From: an uncultured Muribaculaceae bacterium | GTDB lineage: Bacteria > Bacteroidota > Bacteroidia > Bacteroidales > Muribaculaceae | Reading direction: 5' to 3' | NCBI GenBank assembly: GCA_958436175.1 | Contig: CAUBJF010000001.1 | Location: 310,001-374,000, forward strand | Length of the DNA stretch: 64,000 bases | Made by a program: the position numbers and the translations under genes | Part shown: piece after piece, positions 42,329-52,153 of the stretch | Layout: each line of letters begins with the position of its first letter | Numbering within the stretch: the stretch's first letter is position 1 | The notes under the pieces: model-generated | Databases searched by the model: none | What the model saw: the letters and a program-made list of their open reading frames with translations, nothing else | Told to the model about the DNA's origin: nothing

Positions 42329-45184
42329 ATGAAAAAACTCATCTATCGTGGAATTGCCGCGCTCATGATGCTCCTCACAGTCAGCATCACAGCGCAGGCC
42401 CAGTCTCCCGACCAGCTGCCTAAAGTGCCTGCCGATCCCCAGGTCCGTATCGGCAAACTCGACAATGGTCTGACCTATTTTATCCGCCACAACAACAACC
42501 CCAAAGGACAGGCCGACTTCTACATCGCCCAGAAAGTAGGGTCCATCCTCGAAGAAGACAACCAGCGCGGTCTTGCCCACTTCCTCGAACACATGTGCTT
42601 CAACGGCACTGAGAACTTCCCTGAAAAAGGCATTATCGAATACCTCGAAAGCATCGGTGTCAAGTTCGGTGTCAACCTCAACGCCTATACAAGCGTCGAC
42701 GAGACCGTCTACAATATCTCCAATGTACCGGTAGCCCGTACGGGCGTACAGGATTCCTGCCTTCTCATTCTTCATGACTGGGCATGCGCCCTCACCCTCG
42801 ACCCCAAGGAAATCGATGCCGAACGCGGTGTAATCCATGAAGAATGGCGCCGTTCGATGGCCGGCTCGATGCGTATCATCGAGAACGTTCTTCCCACTGT
42901 CTTTCCCGACAGCAGGTACGGTTACCGTCTCCCTATCGGTACCATGGAAGTAGTCGACAACTTCCCTCCTCAGGCTATCCGCGATTACTACCACACATGG
43001 TACCGTCCTGACCAGCAGGGCATCATCGTCGTAGGTGACATCGATCCAGACTATATCGAAGCCAAGATCAAAGAGCTCTTCGGACCGATTCCCATGCCCG
43101 AGAATGCCAAAGAACGTAAATACTTTGAAGTAGAAGACACTCCCGGCACTATCTTCGCCCTCGGCCAGGACAAGGAGATGCAGGTGTCTGTGATGATGCT
43201 CATGTTCAAGAGCGACCAGGTGATGCTTCCTCGCGAATACCGCGACACAGAGGCCTATCTGCCGACCCACTACATGACTACCATCATCGAGGAGATGCTC
43301 AACGGCCGCCTCAAAGACCTTGCAAACAAACCCGAAACAGAGTTTGCACAGGCTGAGGTCGAATTTGGTGAAATGTTCTTAGCCAAGACCAAAGGCGCAC
43401 TCACTTTGCAGGTGGTAGCCAAGGACAACGACGTCGTTCCCGCCATGCAGCAGGCTTACCGCGAACTACTTCGCGCAGCCCGCTTCGGTTTCACCGTCGG
43501 TGAATACGAACGCGCCCGTGCCGAGTTCCTTGCCAATATCGAAAAACAGTACGAAGAACGCAACGATGTCAAGAACGAGACTTACGTAGAGCAGTACGTG
43601 GACTTCTTCGTCGACAATGTCCCTGCTCCAGGCATCGAATACGAGAAGCAGAAATACGACCAGTATGCCGGTATCTTTACCGTCGACATGATCAACCAGT
43701 TCCTGCCCTCAGTTGTCATCGACGACAACCGTATCCTCATCGGTATGTTCCCCGAAAAAGAAGGCTTTACAATGCCTACCGACACTGATTTCGAAAAAGC
43801 TTTTGAAAGCGTAGACGACGAAGAACTCGAAGGCTACAAGGACGAAATGAGAACCGACCCCCTCATCCCCGTACTCCCCACTCCCGGCAAGGTTACGGCA
43901 ACCAAGCACCTCGACGAATGGGACGCTACCGAGTACACACTCTCCAACGGTGTCAAAGTAATCGTCAAGCCCACCAACTTCAAGAACAACGAAGTGCGTT
44001 TCGAGGCTATTGCCAAGGGCAAAGGTGTCGCTTCTCTCGACCAGTCTCTCAAATCCGATATTCTCACGGCAGAGATGGCTCTTGAAAGCTACGGCATCCA
44101 TAACTACACCAACTCCGACATACAGAAATACCTCCAGGGCAAGAAGGTGAAGACCACCTTCAGCTACGACCGATACAGCCGTGATTTCGAGGGCGAATCG
44201 ACAAGCAAGGACCTTGGCACCCTCATGGAAATGATATACGGTTACTTCACAGGCCTCAATTTTGACGAGCAGGAATTCGCAGCCATGCAGAGCAGCTACG
44301 CCGGCATTCTCGAAAACCAGGCGAACAATCCTCAGTTCATCTTCCAGAAATACCTTATGGAAACGCTCTACAAGGCTGAATCGCTTCGTATGCCAACATC
44401 CGATGACATACGCAAAGCCGACCGCCAGAAGATTCTTGATATCCTCAAGCCCATGCTTGCCAACGCTGCCGAATACACATTCGTATTCGTAGGTAGCATC
44501 GATGAAAACACCTTCGTTCCTATGCTCGAACAGTACATCGCTACTCTTCCCGCCGACAACAGCAAGCTTCTCAAGGATATCGTCTATAACCCCGACTTTG
44601 AGTTTGCCCCGGGTTCCAAGACCTCAACATTCACTACAAAGATGGAGAATCCCCAGAGCTGGGTATGCGTCATGCTGTCAGGCAATATGCCCTACACTGC
44701 CAAGAACAAGCTCATGACAAGCATCGCTTCCCAGATTCTTTCCAAGCGACTCCTCAACAAGGTTCGCGAAGAAATGGGTGCCACATACTCCATCGGCTGC
44801 GGTGCCAACATGAGCCGTCAGGGTCTGGTCAACACATTCTTCCAGATTCCCTTCCCCATGAAACCTGAAATGAAGGACGAAGCTCTTGCCGCTATCAAGG
44901 ACATTGTAACTTCAATGACCTCTAACGTGACCGAAGACGAGCTCAAGCCCATCATCGAATACATGGTCAAGAAGAGCGGCGAAGACCTCAACGACAACGA
45001 AGCTTGGACCGGTGCAATCGCCGCAACCCAGCTCAACGGTGTACAGACTTTCACAAATACCGTCGAAGTACTCAACACCATCACTACTGCCGACGTACAG
45101 AACTTCATGGCAGATGTCCTCAAACAGGACAACTACCGCGTAATTGTTCTCGATCCCGAAGGCGTTCAGGAAGCAGCCAACTAA
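42329..45184 (+). CDS. Exported M16 (pitrilysin-type) zinc metalloprotease
   Basis: 951-residue exported protease with signal peptide ending AQA-Q. The inverted zinc motif HFLEH (H84, E87, H88) is followed by MCFNGTENFPEKG and, further on, the third ligand region DAERGVIHEEWRRSMAG. The long two-half layout (N-terminal M16, linker, inactive C-terminal M16 with LSNGVKVIVKPTNFKNNEV) is usual for Bacteroidota M16 peptidases of about 940 residues. It would degrade peptides in the periplasm. It is divergent from a secreted C10 protease and ends before a strong terminator. Confidence 0.95.
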   Translation: MKKLIYRGIAALMMLLTVSITAQAQSPDQLPKVPADPQVRIGKLDNGLTYFIRHNNNPKGQADFYIAQKVGSILEEDNQRGLAHFLEHMCFNGTENFPEKGIIEYLESIGVKFGVNLNAYTSVDETVYNISNVPVARTGVQDSCLLILHDWACALTLDPKEIDAERGVIHEEWRRSMAGSMRIIENVLPTVFPDSRYGYRLPIGTMEVVDNFPPQAIRDYYHTWYRPDQQGIIVVGDIDPDYIEAKIKELFGPIPMPENAKERKYFEVEDTPGTIFALGQDKEMQVSVMMLMFKSDQVMLPREYRDTEAYLPTHYMTTIIEEMLNGRLKDLANKPETEFAQAEVEFGEMFLAKTKGALTLQVVAKDNDVVPAMQQAYRELLRAARFGFTVGEYERARAEFLANIEKQYEERNDVKNETYVEQYVDFFVDNVPAPGIEYEKQKYDQYAGIFTVDMINQFLPSVVIDDNRILIGMFPEKEGFTMPTDTDFEKAFESVDDEELEGYKDEMRTDPLIPVLPTPGKVTATKHLDEWDATEYTLSNGVKVIVKPTNFKNNEVRFEAIAKGKGVASLDQSLKSDILTAEMALESYGIHNYTNSDIQKYLQGKKVKTTFSYDRYSRDFEGESTSKDLGTLMEMIYGYFTGLNFDEQEFAAMQSSYAGILENQANNPQFIFQKYLMETLYKAESLRMPTSDDIRKADRQKILDILKPMLANAAEYTFVFVGSIDENTFVPMLEQYIATLPADNSKLLKDIVYNPDFEFAPGSKTSTFTTKMENPQSWVCVMLSGNMPYTAKNKLMTSIASQILSKRLLNKVREEMGATYSIGCGANMSRQGLVNTFFQIPFPMKPEMKDEALAAIKDIVTSMTSNVTEDELKPIIEYMVKKSGEDLNDNEAWTGAIAATQLNGVQTFTNTVEVLNTITTADVQNFMADVLKQDNYRVIVLDPEGVQEAAN

Positions 45185-45212
45185 TAGACTGATTTTATCT
45201 TCATAGAGAGCA

Positions 45213-45248
45213 GGATCCGCGTCATACCGACGCGGGTCCTTTTCTTTT
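45213..45248 (+). terminator. Terminator of the M16 protease gene
   Basis: GGATCCGCGTC (45213-45223) pairs with GACGCGGGTCC (45229-45239), one wobble, five-base loop, followed by TTTTCTTTT. Confidence 0.85.
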
Positions 45249-45277
45249 GTGTCTGTTGGGAACAATTCGTATCTTTG
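45246..45277 (+). promoter_or_regulatory. Consensus promoter of the GH97-nadE unit
   Basis: TTTG (45246-45249) and TATCTTTG (45270-45277) are 20 bases apart, an exact Bacteroidota promoter; the leader is about 25 bases. The -33 box overlaps the tail of the M16 terminator. Confidence 0.78.
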
Positions 45278-45307
45278 CAAAAGCTAAACAATAACCAAAC
45301 AAGACTC

Positions 45308-47251
45308 ATGAAAAACCTGCTATCCGTTATAGCGATCTCATCAGCTGTCTGTGCAGCAGCTATGCCGGTCGATGTCACCGGTCCCGACGGACGTCTCGCG
45401 CTGATCGTCGATGTCGCCGAAGGCGTACCCGTCTACAGCGTCACATACGACGGCAAGAGTATGATAACCACATCCCCTCTTGGATTTAAAGCCGACATAG
45501 GCGATTTCTCACAATCCATGAAGATGACCGATGCCAGGAAAGGCAGCATAGACAAACAATATACCCAGGACCGCATCAAGAAAAGCGAGATTGACTACAA
45601 GGCCAACACCCTCGTGACCGATTTCACTAATGCCGACGGCAGCAAGATGAGCATCGAGTGGCAGGTAGCCGACAACGATATATCCTTCCGCTATCTCTTA
45701 CCCGTCAAAGGCGAAACACGCAGTGCAGTGATCGAAGACGAAAAGACAGCCTTTGCCTTCCCCGAATTCACCACTACATTTCTTACCCCCCAGAGCGACC
45801 CGATGATTGGCTGGAAGCGCACGAAGCCAAGCTACGAAGAGAACTATAAGGCCGATGCCCCGATGACCGACAATTCGGAATATGGCCATGGATATACCTT
45901 CCCGGCCCTCTTCCACGTAGGGGACAACGGATGGGTTCTCGTCAGCGAAACGGGTGTCGACGGATCATACTGCGCGTCGCGACTTGGCGACTTCACGGAC
46001 GGCGCTTATGAAATCGAATACCCCATGCCCGAAGAGAACAACGGAAACGGCAGCTCGGCTCCCGGCATAAAGCTTCCCGGAGCTACACCATGGCGCACCA
46101 TCACCGTCGGCTCCGACCTCGAACCCATTGTCGAGACGACTGCCGCATGGAACGTACTTGAACCGCTTTACTCCGGCCACAAGGCCAATAACGGCAAGGG
46201 CGTATGGAGCTGGATAATGTGGCAGGACAACAGCATCAACAGCAAGGACCAGAAAACATATATCGATTTCGCTGCCGATATGGGATATCGTACTGCCCTC
46301 ATCGACAACTGGTGGGACAACAACATAGGCCGCGAAGGCATGAAAGAACTCGCCGACTATGCCGCAGGCAAAGGCGTGAAGCTCGGCGTATGGTATTCGT
46401 CGAGCGGCTGGTGGAACGACATCGAACAGGGACCTATCAACCTCATGTCGCGCCCCATCAAACGTAAGGAAGAGATGAAATGGCTCAAGAGCCTCGGTGT
46501 GGACCTCATCAAAGTCGACTTCTTCGGCGGCGACAAGCAGGAAACAATGCGTCTCTACGAAGACATCCTCAGCGATGCTGCCGACTACGGTATCGACGTG
46601 ATATTCCACGGCTGCACACTGCCCCGTGGTTGGGAACGACTTTACCCCAACTACGTAGGCTCGGAAGCTGTCCTCGCATCGGAAAACCTTATGTTCATGC
46701 AGAGCTTCTGCGATGCCGAGGCCTTCAATGCTACCTTGCATCCGTTCATCCGCAACACCGTCGGCTCCATGGAATACGGCGGCACTGTACTTAACAAGCG
46801 CTTTGGGCGCGACAACAACAGCGGCAACTACCGCCGCACCGGGGATGCCTTCCAACTTGCCACTTCCATACTCTTCCAGAACGCCGTACAGAATTTCGCC
46901 CTCGCGCCAAACAATCTCTATGATGCTCCGGCCGAGGCTATCGAGTTTATGAAAAACGTTCCGACGACATGGGACGATGTCGATCTCGTCGAAGGTTATC
47001 CCGGTCGCTACGTCGTGCTGGCTCGCCGCAGTGGCGATACATGGTATATTGCAGCCGTCAATGCCCTCGACAAGCCGCAGAAAGTCAATATCGACCTCTC
47101 GGCCTTCGGTTTTTCGGGCACGACTGTACCCATGTACGCCGACGACAAAGACCTCAAATTTAAATATTCCGATGCCCGTGTGAAAAAAAGCTCGTCCTTC
47201 CCAATCGAGATACAGCCCAACGGCGGTGTCGTGCTCGTCGTGAAGCCATAG
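45308..47251 (+). CDS. Exported GH97 alpha-glycosidase
   Basis: Family 97 enzyme of 647 residues from the ATG at 45308, with a signal peptide ending CAAA. The N-terminal beta-supersandwich (about 25-260) is followed by the barrel with KGVWSWIMWQDNSINSKDQ, MGYRTALIDNWWDNN, GVWYSSSGWWND, DLIKVDFFGGDKQETM and FHGCTLPRGWERLYPNYVG-SEAVLASENLMFM. Presence of Asp in KVDFF suggests the retaining (alpha-galactosidase-like) branch and not the inverting SusB branch. I am not certain of that residue assignment. The start is fixed by the signal peptide and by the -7 box at 45270-45277. Confidence 0.93.
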   Translation: MKNLLSVIAISSAVCAAAMPVDVTGPDGRLALIVDVAEGVPVYSVTYDGKSMITTSPLGFKADIGDFSQSMKMTDARKGSIDKQYTQDRIKKSEIDYKANTLVTDFTNADGSKMSIEWQVADNDISFRYLLPVKGETRSAVIEDEKTAFAFPEFTTTFLTPQSDPMIGWKRTKPSYEENYKADAPMTDNSEYGHGYTFPALFHVGDNGWVLVSETGVDGSYCASRLGDFTDGAYEIEYPMPEENNGNGSSAPGIKLPGATPWRTITVGSDLEPIVETTAAWNVLEPLYSGHKANNGKGVWSWIMWQDNSINSKDQKTYIDFAADMGYRTALIDNWWDNNIGREGMKELADYAAGKGVKLGVWYSSSGWWNDIEQGPINLMSRPIKRKEEMKWLKSLGVDLIKVDFFGGDKQETMRLYEDILSDAADYGIDVIFHGCTLPRGWERLYPNYVGSEAVLASENLMFMQSFCDAEAFNATLHPFIRNTVGSMEYGGTVLNKRFGRDNNSGNYRRTGDAFQLATSILFQNAVQNFALAPNNLYDAPAEAIEFMKNVPTTWDDVDLVEGYPGRYVVLARRSGDTWYIAAVNALDKPQKVNIDLSAFGFSGTTVPMYADDKDLKFKYSDARVKKSSSFPIEIQPNGGVVLVVKP

Positions 47252-47285
47252 GACAAGCTTAACCATACTATAGACAAAAAAGGAA

Positions 47286-49229
47286 ATGAACAAGGGATTT
47301 TTCAGGGTTGCATGCGCCTCTCCGCGTGTAAAGATTGCTGATGTTGAGAGCAATGTAGCAAATATCAAGGAGCTTATAAGCCGGGCACACGAACAAAAGG
47401 CCGACGTTGCCGTATTTCCGGAGATGTGCATCACGGCTTATACCTGTGCAGACCTATTCCACAACGAAACGCTGCTGACAGCTGCCGACGATGGTCTGCG
47501 ACAAATAGCAGACATGTCCCGGGAATGTCCCGGACTCCTGATAGTGGTCGGGCTGCCTGTTATCAAAGATGCAACGCTTTACAACTGTGCCGCTGTCGTA
47601 TGCAAAGGCTCTGTCGTTGCCCTGGTCCCAAAGACATACGTACCGAACTACAACGAATTCTATGAGCGACGCTGGTGGTCACCATGTCCTGCCAATCTCG
47701 ACAAAGATGCCACAGCGGCAATCGCCGGTCTCGGCGACATAGCTTTCGGCAATAACATTGTCGTTCGCCATAAGGGTGTCGGGATAGGGACAGAGATATG
47801 CGAAGACCTCTGGGCTCCCGTGCCGCCAAGCTGCCGCCTGACTATGGCCGGTGCCGAAGTGATGCTGAATCTCTCGGCAAGCGACGACCTTATCGGTAAA
47901 TACAACTATCTCCTGTCGCTTGTCAAGCAGCAGTCGGCGCGATGCATTTGCGCTTATGCCTATGCTTCAGCAGGATTCGGAGAGTCTTCAACGGACCTCG
48001 TATTCGATTCGAAGCTTCTCATCGCCGAAAACGGTACGCTCCTCGCCGTTAACAAACGCTGGACGGAAGGGAATCAGATGGTCGTTGCCGATATCGATAT
48101 CGAAGCTCTGCGCCGCGACCGCATGCACTTCGGGACTTTCCACGACTGCGCTCTCAACAACGTTTCCGGCATTCGTATAATCCCGACAACATCGGCTCTG
48201 ACACAGACGGAATCCTTTGAACTGTTGCGGACTGTCGACCCGCATCCCTTCGTTCCGGCTTCCGACGAACGTCTGCGCGAACGTTGCGAGGAAATATTCA
48301 ACATCCAGGTTGCAGGCCTATGTCAGCGCCTTAGTGCCACAGGCTGCAAATGCCTCGTCGTCGGTATCTCGGGCGGTCTGGACAGCACACTGGCTCTTCT
48401 GGTAGCAGTACGTGCCTTCGACCGTCTCGGACTCGACCTCAAGGGCATAGTCGGAGTGACGATGCCCGGATTCGGGACCACAGGCCGCACGCACAACAAT
48501 GCCGTCGACCTCATGAAGAACCTCGGGGTCAGCATGCGCGAGATTTCTATCGTCAAGGCCACCGAAGGTCACTTCGAAGACATAGGCCACGACCCGAAGG
48601 TACAGGATGTAACCTACGAAAACTGCCAGGCCCGCGAACGCACACAGATCCTCATGGATCTCAGCAACGAACTTGGCGGCATGGTACTCGGTACCGGCGA
48701 TCTTTCGGAGCTGGCTCTTGGCTGGGCTACCTACAACGGCGACCACATGAGCATGTACGGTGTCAATACGGGCGTTCCGAAAACTCTTGTGAAACATCTC
48801 GTACGCTATGTAGCGGATTTCAGCTCTTCTGACGAAATACGCCGTCTTCTCATCGACATCGTGGATACGCCCATCAGCCCTGAACTGATACCGGCGGCTG
48901 CCGACGGTACCATAAAACAGAAGACAGAGGATCTTGTTGGTCCTTACGAGCTGCACGATTTCTTCCTCTACTACACCCTCCGCTACGGTTTCAGCCCACG
49001 ACGCATCTTCATGCTTGCGTGCAAGGCTTTCGAAGGAACATACGACGAAGAAATCATAAAGCACTGGCTTCGAACCTTCTTCCGCCGTTTCTTTGCCCAG
49101 CAGTTCAAGCGTTCATGTCTGCCCGACGGCCCAAAAGTGGGGAGTGTCTGTCTTTCGCCTCGCGGCGACTGGCGCATGCCTTCCGACGCATCGTCGCGCC
49201 TGTGGCTCGACGAAGTCGACAAACTCTAA
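47286..49229 (+). CDS. nadE: Glutamine-dependent NAD synthetase
   Basis: Last step of NAD synthesis: amidates nicotinate adenine dinucleotide using Gln. The 647 residues combine an N-terminal nitrilase-type glutaminase with triad E46 (AVFPEMCIT), K116 (VPKTYVPN) and C172 (GTEICEDLW). The C-terminal NAD synthase carries the PP-loop SGGLDST (362-368) and the LGTGDLSELALGWATYNGDHMS block. Length is normal for this two-domain type. It lies 34 bases after the GH97 gene with no terminator. The stop is one base from the stop of the convergent ABC ATPase gene. Confidence 0.97.
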   Translation: MNKGFFRVACASPRVKIADVESNVANIKELISRAHEQKADVAVFPEMCITAYTCADLFHNETLLTAADDGLRQIADMSRECPGLLIVVGLPVIKDATLYNCAAVVCKGSVVALVPKTYVPNYNEFYERRWWSPCPANLDKDATAAIAGLGDIAFGNNIVVRHKGVGIGTEICEDLWAPVPPSCRLTMAGAEVMLNLSASDDLIGKYNYLLSLVKQQSARCICAYAYASAGFGESSTDLVFDSKLLIAENGTLLAVNKRWTEGNQMVVADIDIEALRRDRMHFGTFHDCALNNVSGIRIIPTTSALTQTESFELLRTVDPHPFVPASDERLRERCEEIFNIQVAGLCQRLSATGCKCLVVGISGGLDSTLALLVAVRAFDRLGLDLKGIVGVTMPGFGTTGRTHNNAVDLMKNLGVSMREISIVKATEGHFEDIGHDPKVQDVTYENCQARERTQILMDLSNELGGMVLGTGDLSELALGWATYNGDHMSMYGVNTGVPKTLVKHLVRYVADFSSSDEIRRLLIDIVDTPISPELIPAAADGTIKQKTEDLVGPYELHDFFLYYTLRYGFSPRRIFMLACKAFEGTYDEEIIKHWLRTFFRRFFAQQFKRSCLPDGPKVGSVCLSPRGDWRMPSDASSRLWLDEVDKL

Positions 49230-49230
49230 T

Positions 49231-49989
49231 CTACCATACGAAATCACCCTTCACAGGGTCGAAACGCAAAGTCTTGAATGCGGCATCCAGTATGCCGCAT
49301 TCTATTATTTCACTGACCGTTCCTGCGATAACAGTATGTTTTTCAGTGTCGACGACCCATGCATTGTCCGCAACTGCAAGCGTAGGTCCCACATCATGAG
49401 TCGACAGTAGGATACTACGGCCACTCGAGGTAAGCCGTTTCAGGAGACAAAGGATCTCGTGCCTTCCGACAACATCAAGGAAAGCTGTAGGCTCGTCAAG
49501 GATGATGATTTCCGATTCCTGAGCGAGGGCAGCGGCTATCATCGTCTTCTGGCGTTCGCCATCGCTGAGAGAGCCGAGATAACGGTCCGCCTTATCCGAC
49601 ATGCCGACCTGTTTCAGCATGTCGCTGATAATCGTACAGTCCGCTTCGCACAGACGACCGAAGGCCCCGGTATATGGATAACGGCCTGTAGCAACGACCT
49701 CGCTCACAGTAAGTCCTCCACCTCCGCTACGGTCGGTGAAGACCGTCGAAACGTGGCGTGCAAGCTCACGGCGCGACATGGAGGATGGCGACAGCCCGTC
49801 GATTTCGACTGTACCTTCTACGGGAGGCTGCAGACCGACAAGAGTGCGCAGGAGGGTCGACTTCCCACTACCGTTAGAGCCAATCAAAACGGTAAGCGAG
49901 CCTTTCGGGATTGTAAGGTTCAGCCCTGAGAGAACGGCGTGCGAATGATAGCCGACTGCGAGATTGACGGTTCTTACGACTGCTTCCAT
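49231..49989 (-). CDS. ABC importer ATPase, iron-siderophore/cobalamin type
   Basis: ATPase subunit of a FecCD/BtuCD-type importer, 252 residues. Walker A is GSNGSGKSTLL, the signature is SLSDGERQKTM and Walker B is EIIILDEPTAFLDV, with the switch His in LLSTHDVGP. It begins 2 bases after the permease stop. The gene set DUF805 protein - binding lipoprotein - permease - ATPase is one minus-strand unit. Substrate (siderophore, heme or B12) cannot be decided, since no TonB receptor or riboswitch is adjacent. Confidence 0.94.
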   Translation of the reverse strand: MEAVVRTVNLAVGYHSHAVLSGLNLTIPKGSLTVLIGSNGSGKSTLLRTLVGLQPPVEGTVEIDGLSPSSMSRRELARHVSTVFTDRSGGGGLTVSEVVATGRYPYTGAFGRLCEADCTIISDMLKQVGMSDKADRYLGSLSDGERQKTMIAAALAQESEIIILDEPTAFLDVVGRHEILCLLKRLTSSGRSILLSTHDVGPTLAVADNAWVVDTEKHTVIAGTVSEIIECGILDAAFKTLRFDPVKGDFVW

Positions 49990-49991
49990 AA

Positions 49992-51011
49992 TCAATTAAA
50001 ATATAGCAGTTTCTTCCTCTTGAGAAGGACGTAGATAATGACAGGAATGCCGATGACAGGTGTTATGGCATTAACGGGCAGCGTCGCCCCGTAGGCATAG
50101 GACGGTAACACGGAGAGCACCTGGCACAAAAGGCCAATCACAGCTCCACATAGGGCAGTTCCGGGCAGAAGGATGCTATGATTCGACGTAGCGAGAATCA
50201 TACGGGCGATATGGGGTACGACAAGTCCGATAAATCCGATAGGACCGCACCAGCCTGTCACGACCGCTGTCGACGCTCCGGCAAGGAGCAGGAGACCGAT
50301 CCGGACTTTTCCTACTGGTACTCCGACGCTCTCAGCATAGCGACTGCCAAGCAACATGGCATTGAGGCTCCGTGAATAAAAGAGAGACAGCACTATGCAT
50401 ATGAGAACAAGCGAAGTAAACAGAGCCAAAGAGTCGAGTCCGACGGTCATAAATGTACCCATGCCCCATAACACGAATGAGTGGACCGCACCTTCGTTCG
50501 AAAAGTAGTTCAGGAGTGTTATAACCGACGAGCAGAGATAGCCTATCAGTATACCGACAATAAGCAGCACATCGGCCGAACGAATAACAGTGGCACACAG
50601 CATGATAATTCCCAGTACAGCCACAGCTCCGACAAATGCACCGCCAACAATGGCCATACGGCCCCAGACTCCAGCCATGCCTCCGAAAGCGAGGACTACG
50701 AGTGCCACACCGACACTTGCTCCCGACGATATGCCCATGATAGATGGTCCGGCGAGAGGATTGTTGAAACATGTCTGCATCAGGAGTCCGGCAAGAGCCA
50801 GACCGGCACCTGCAAACATGGCTGTAACGATTGACGGAAGGCGCGTCTCAAGGACTATAAATGTACTGATATCCTCGTCGGAAGGTGCTATTAAAGCCCG
50901 GAATATATCCGATAGAGGAAGTTCTACACTACCAAGAATTAGTCCTGCCGGAAAAAGCAGGATAATCAAGAGCCCCAAAAGGACAAAAACACTGATTCGA
51001 CGGGTTTTCAT
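49992..51011 (-). CDS. FecCD-type ABC permease
   Basis: Membrane permease of 339 residues with about ten helices, family FecCD/BtuC. Typical blocks: LETRLPSIVTAMFAGAGLAL, LLMQTCFNNPLAGPSIMGIS, WGMGTFMTVG, GPIGFIGLVVPHIARM (coupling helix) and GATLPVNAITPVIGIPVIIY. A single permease gene implies a homodimer. The start overlaps the end of the binding-protein gene by 4 bases. Confidence 0.95.
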   Translation of the reverse strand: MKTRRISVFVLLGLLIILLFPAGLILGSVELPLSDIFRALIAPSDEDISTFIVLETRLPSIVTAMFAGAGLALAGLLMQTCFNNPLAGPSIMGISSGASVGVALVVLAFGGMAGVWGRMAIVGGAFVGAVAVLGIIMLCATVIRSADVLLIVGILIGYLCSSVITLLNYFSNEGAVHSFVLWGMGTFMTVGLDSLALFTSLVLICIVLSLFYSRSLNAMLLGSRYAESVGVPVGKVRIGLLLLAGASTAVVTGWCGPIGFIGLVVPHIARMILATSNHSILLPGTALCGAVIGLLCQVLSVLPSYAYGATLPVNAITPVIGIPVIIYVLLKRKKLLYFN

Positions 51012-52153
51012 TTACCTGTTCGCACGAAATAGCGGAGCTCGTAGCCTGGCATCTCTTCGGGATGGAAGATAGCGATATAATCTGCAAGTATTTTCTCGGG
51101 ATGGAATGCGACATCGTTGAAAATATTCCTCACGGAGGTATCGCAACTGTAGATATTGCCTTCCTTAAGAGCTTTGAAGGAGGCATATCGTGGATTGAGG
51201 GATTTTAGTGTGGACGGGGTTGTCTCATAACCGTAACTTTTCACCAGCCACACATCGGCATCAAGAGCCTTGTCGGCAACAGCTTCGAGCGACAGAGACA
51301 GAGAACCGGAACCTTCGGTACCGGCCCAGGGGTAATCGGCTCCGGCATCGGCAAGCATACGCGCCTGATAGCTGTCACCAGAGGGTACATACCATACACC
51401 CGAATACTCCGTTTCCGTAAGCACTTTAGGTTTTGGGGAGTCAGCCAACCACGCTTTGAGACTAAGATCGCTATAATCCTCCACCACTTGTGTGAATATC
51501 TTACGCGCCTCGTCGCGACGACCATAGAGCTCGCCCAAAAGCAGGATCCACTCTGCACGTCCGATAGGCGACCTCTCCATATAGTCGACACATTCGACGG
51601 GTACCATCTTGTCGGGTAATTTGCCACCGGCAGTGCCTTCCATCGGTGAACGCAGCACAATCTGCGCACCCGACGCGGCGAGACGTTCAACAGAGGGATT
51701 CATCGACTGCCCTACATCGACAATACGACCCTCCTTCAGGAGTTTGGTGACAGTGTCTTCAGGGAAGAAATAGGCCGCGTCTGCAACCGCCGACAAAGCA
51801 TCAATAGCTCCCAATTCATCTAATGCCGAGGTATAAACCGATGAGAACACAGCCGAACGTTCGACGGGGACACGCACAACACGTGTCGTCGGAGGCAGAC
51901 CTTCGGGAATAGCGGAATCGACGTTGACGAGAGCATATTTCGCTATTATGCCGCCCTCTTTCCAGGGGTCGGCGATAGTCACATCGACATAAGAACCGTT
52001 GTCTGCCACCGTAAGGTAGCGTGAATGTAGAGTAAGGGTGTCGGCAAGCTCTATATCCGTGAAGTCGGTACGGTCGGCCTCACTGCGCTTATTACATGCC
52101 AAAAGCCCTCCCGCCAATAACGGAAGGGCTATATATAAAGTCAGTTTATTCAT
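51008..52153 (-). CDS. ABC importer substrate-binding lipoprotein
   Basis: Periplasmic binding lipoprotein of the TroA/BtuF-like superfamily, 381 residues from the ATG at 52153. Signal and lipobox are NKLTLYIALPLLAGGLLAC. The binding fold shows VVRVPVERSAVFSSVYTSAL, ALSAVADAAYFF, PSVERLAASGAQIVLRSPME and AWLADSPKPKVLTETEYSG. Asp/Trp-rich segments near WLVKSYGYET and NIFNDVAFHPEKILADYIAI match iron-complex binding proteins (Peripla_BP_2). It overlaps the DUF805 gene by 4 bases and the permease gene by 4, so the unit is tightly coupled. Confidence 0.9.
   Translation of the reverse strand: MNKLTLYIALPLLAGGLLACNKRSEADRTDFTDIELADTLTLHSRYLTVADNGSYVDVTIADPWKEGGIIAKYALVNVDSAIPEGLPPTTRVVRVPVERSAVFSSVYTSALDELGAIDALSAVADAAYFFPEDTVTKLLKEGRIVDVGQSMNPSVERLAASGAQIVLRSPMEGTAGGKLPDKMVPVECVDYMERSPIGRAEWILLLGELYGRRDEARKIFTQVVEDYSDLSLKAWLADSPKPKVLTETEYSGVWYVPSGDSYQARMLADAGADYPWAGTEGSGSLSLSLEAVADKALDADVWLVKSYGYETTPSTLKSLNPRYASFKALKEGNIYSCDTSVRNIFNDVAFHPEKILADYIAIFHPEEMPGYELRYFVRTGK

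Noticed and set aside
45965..47434. A 489-codon open frame on minus, opposite GH97 and the start of nadE.
   Set aside because: It overlaps two clear genes and its translation is of the composition expected for an antisense shadow.
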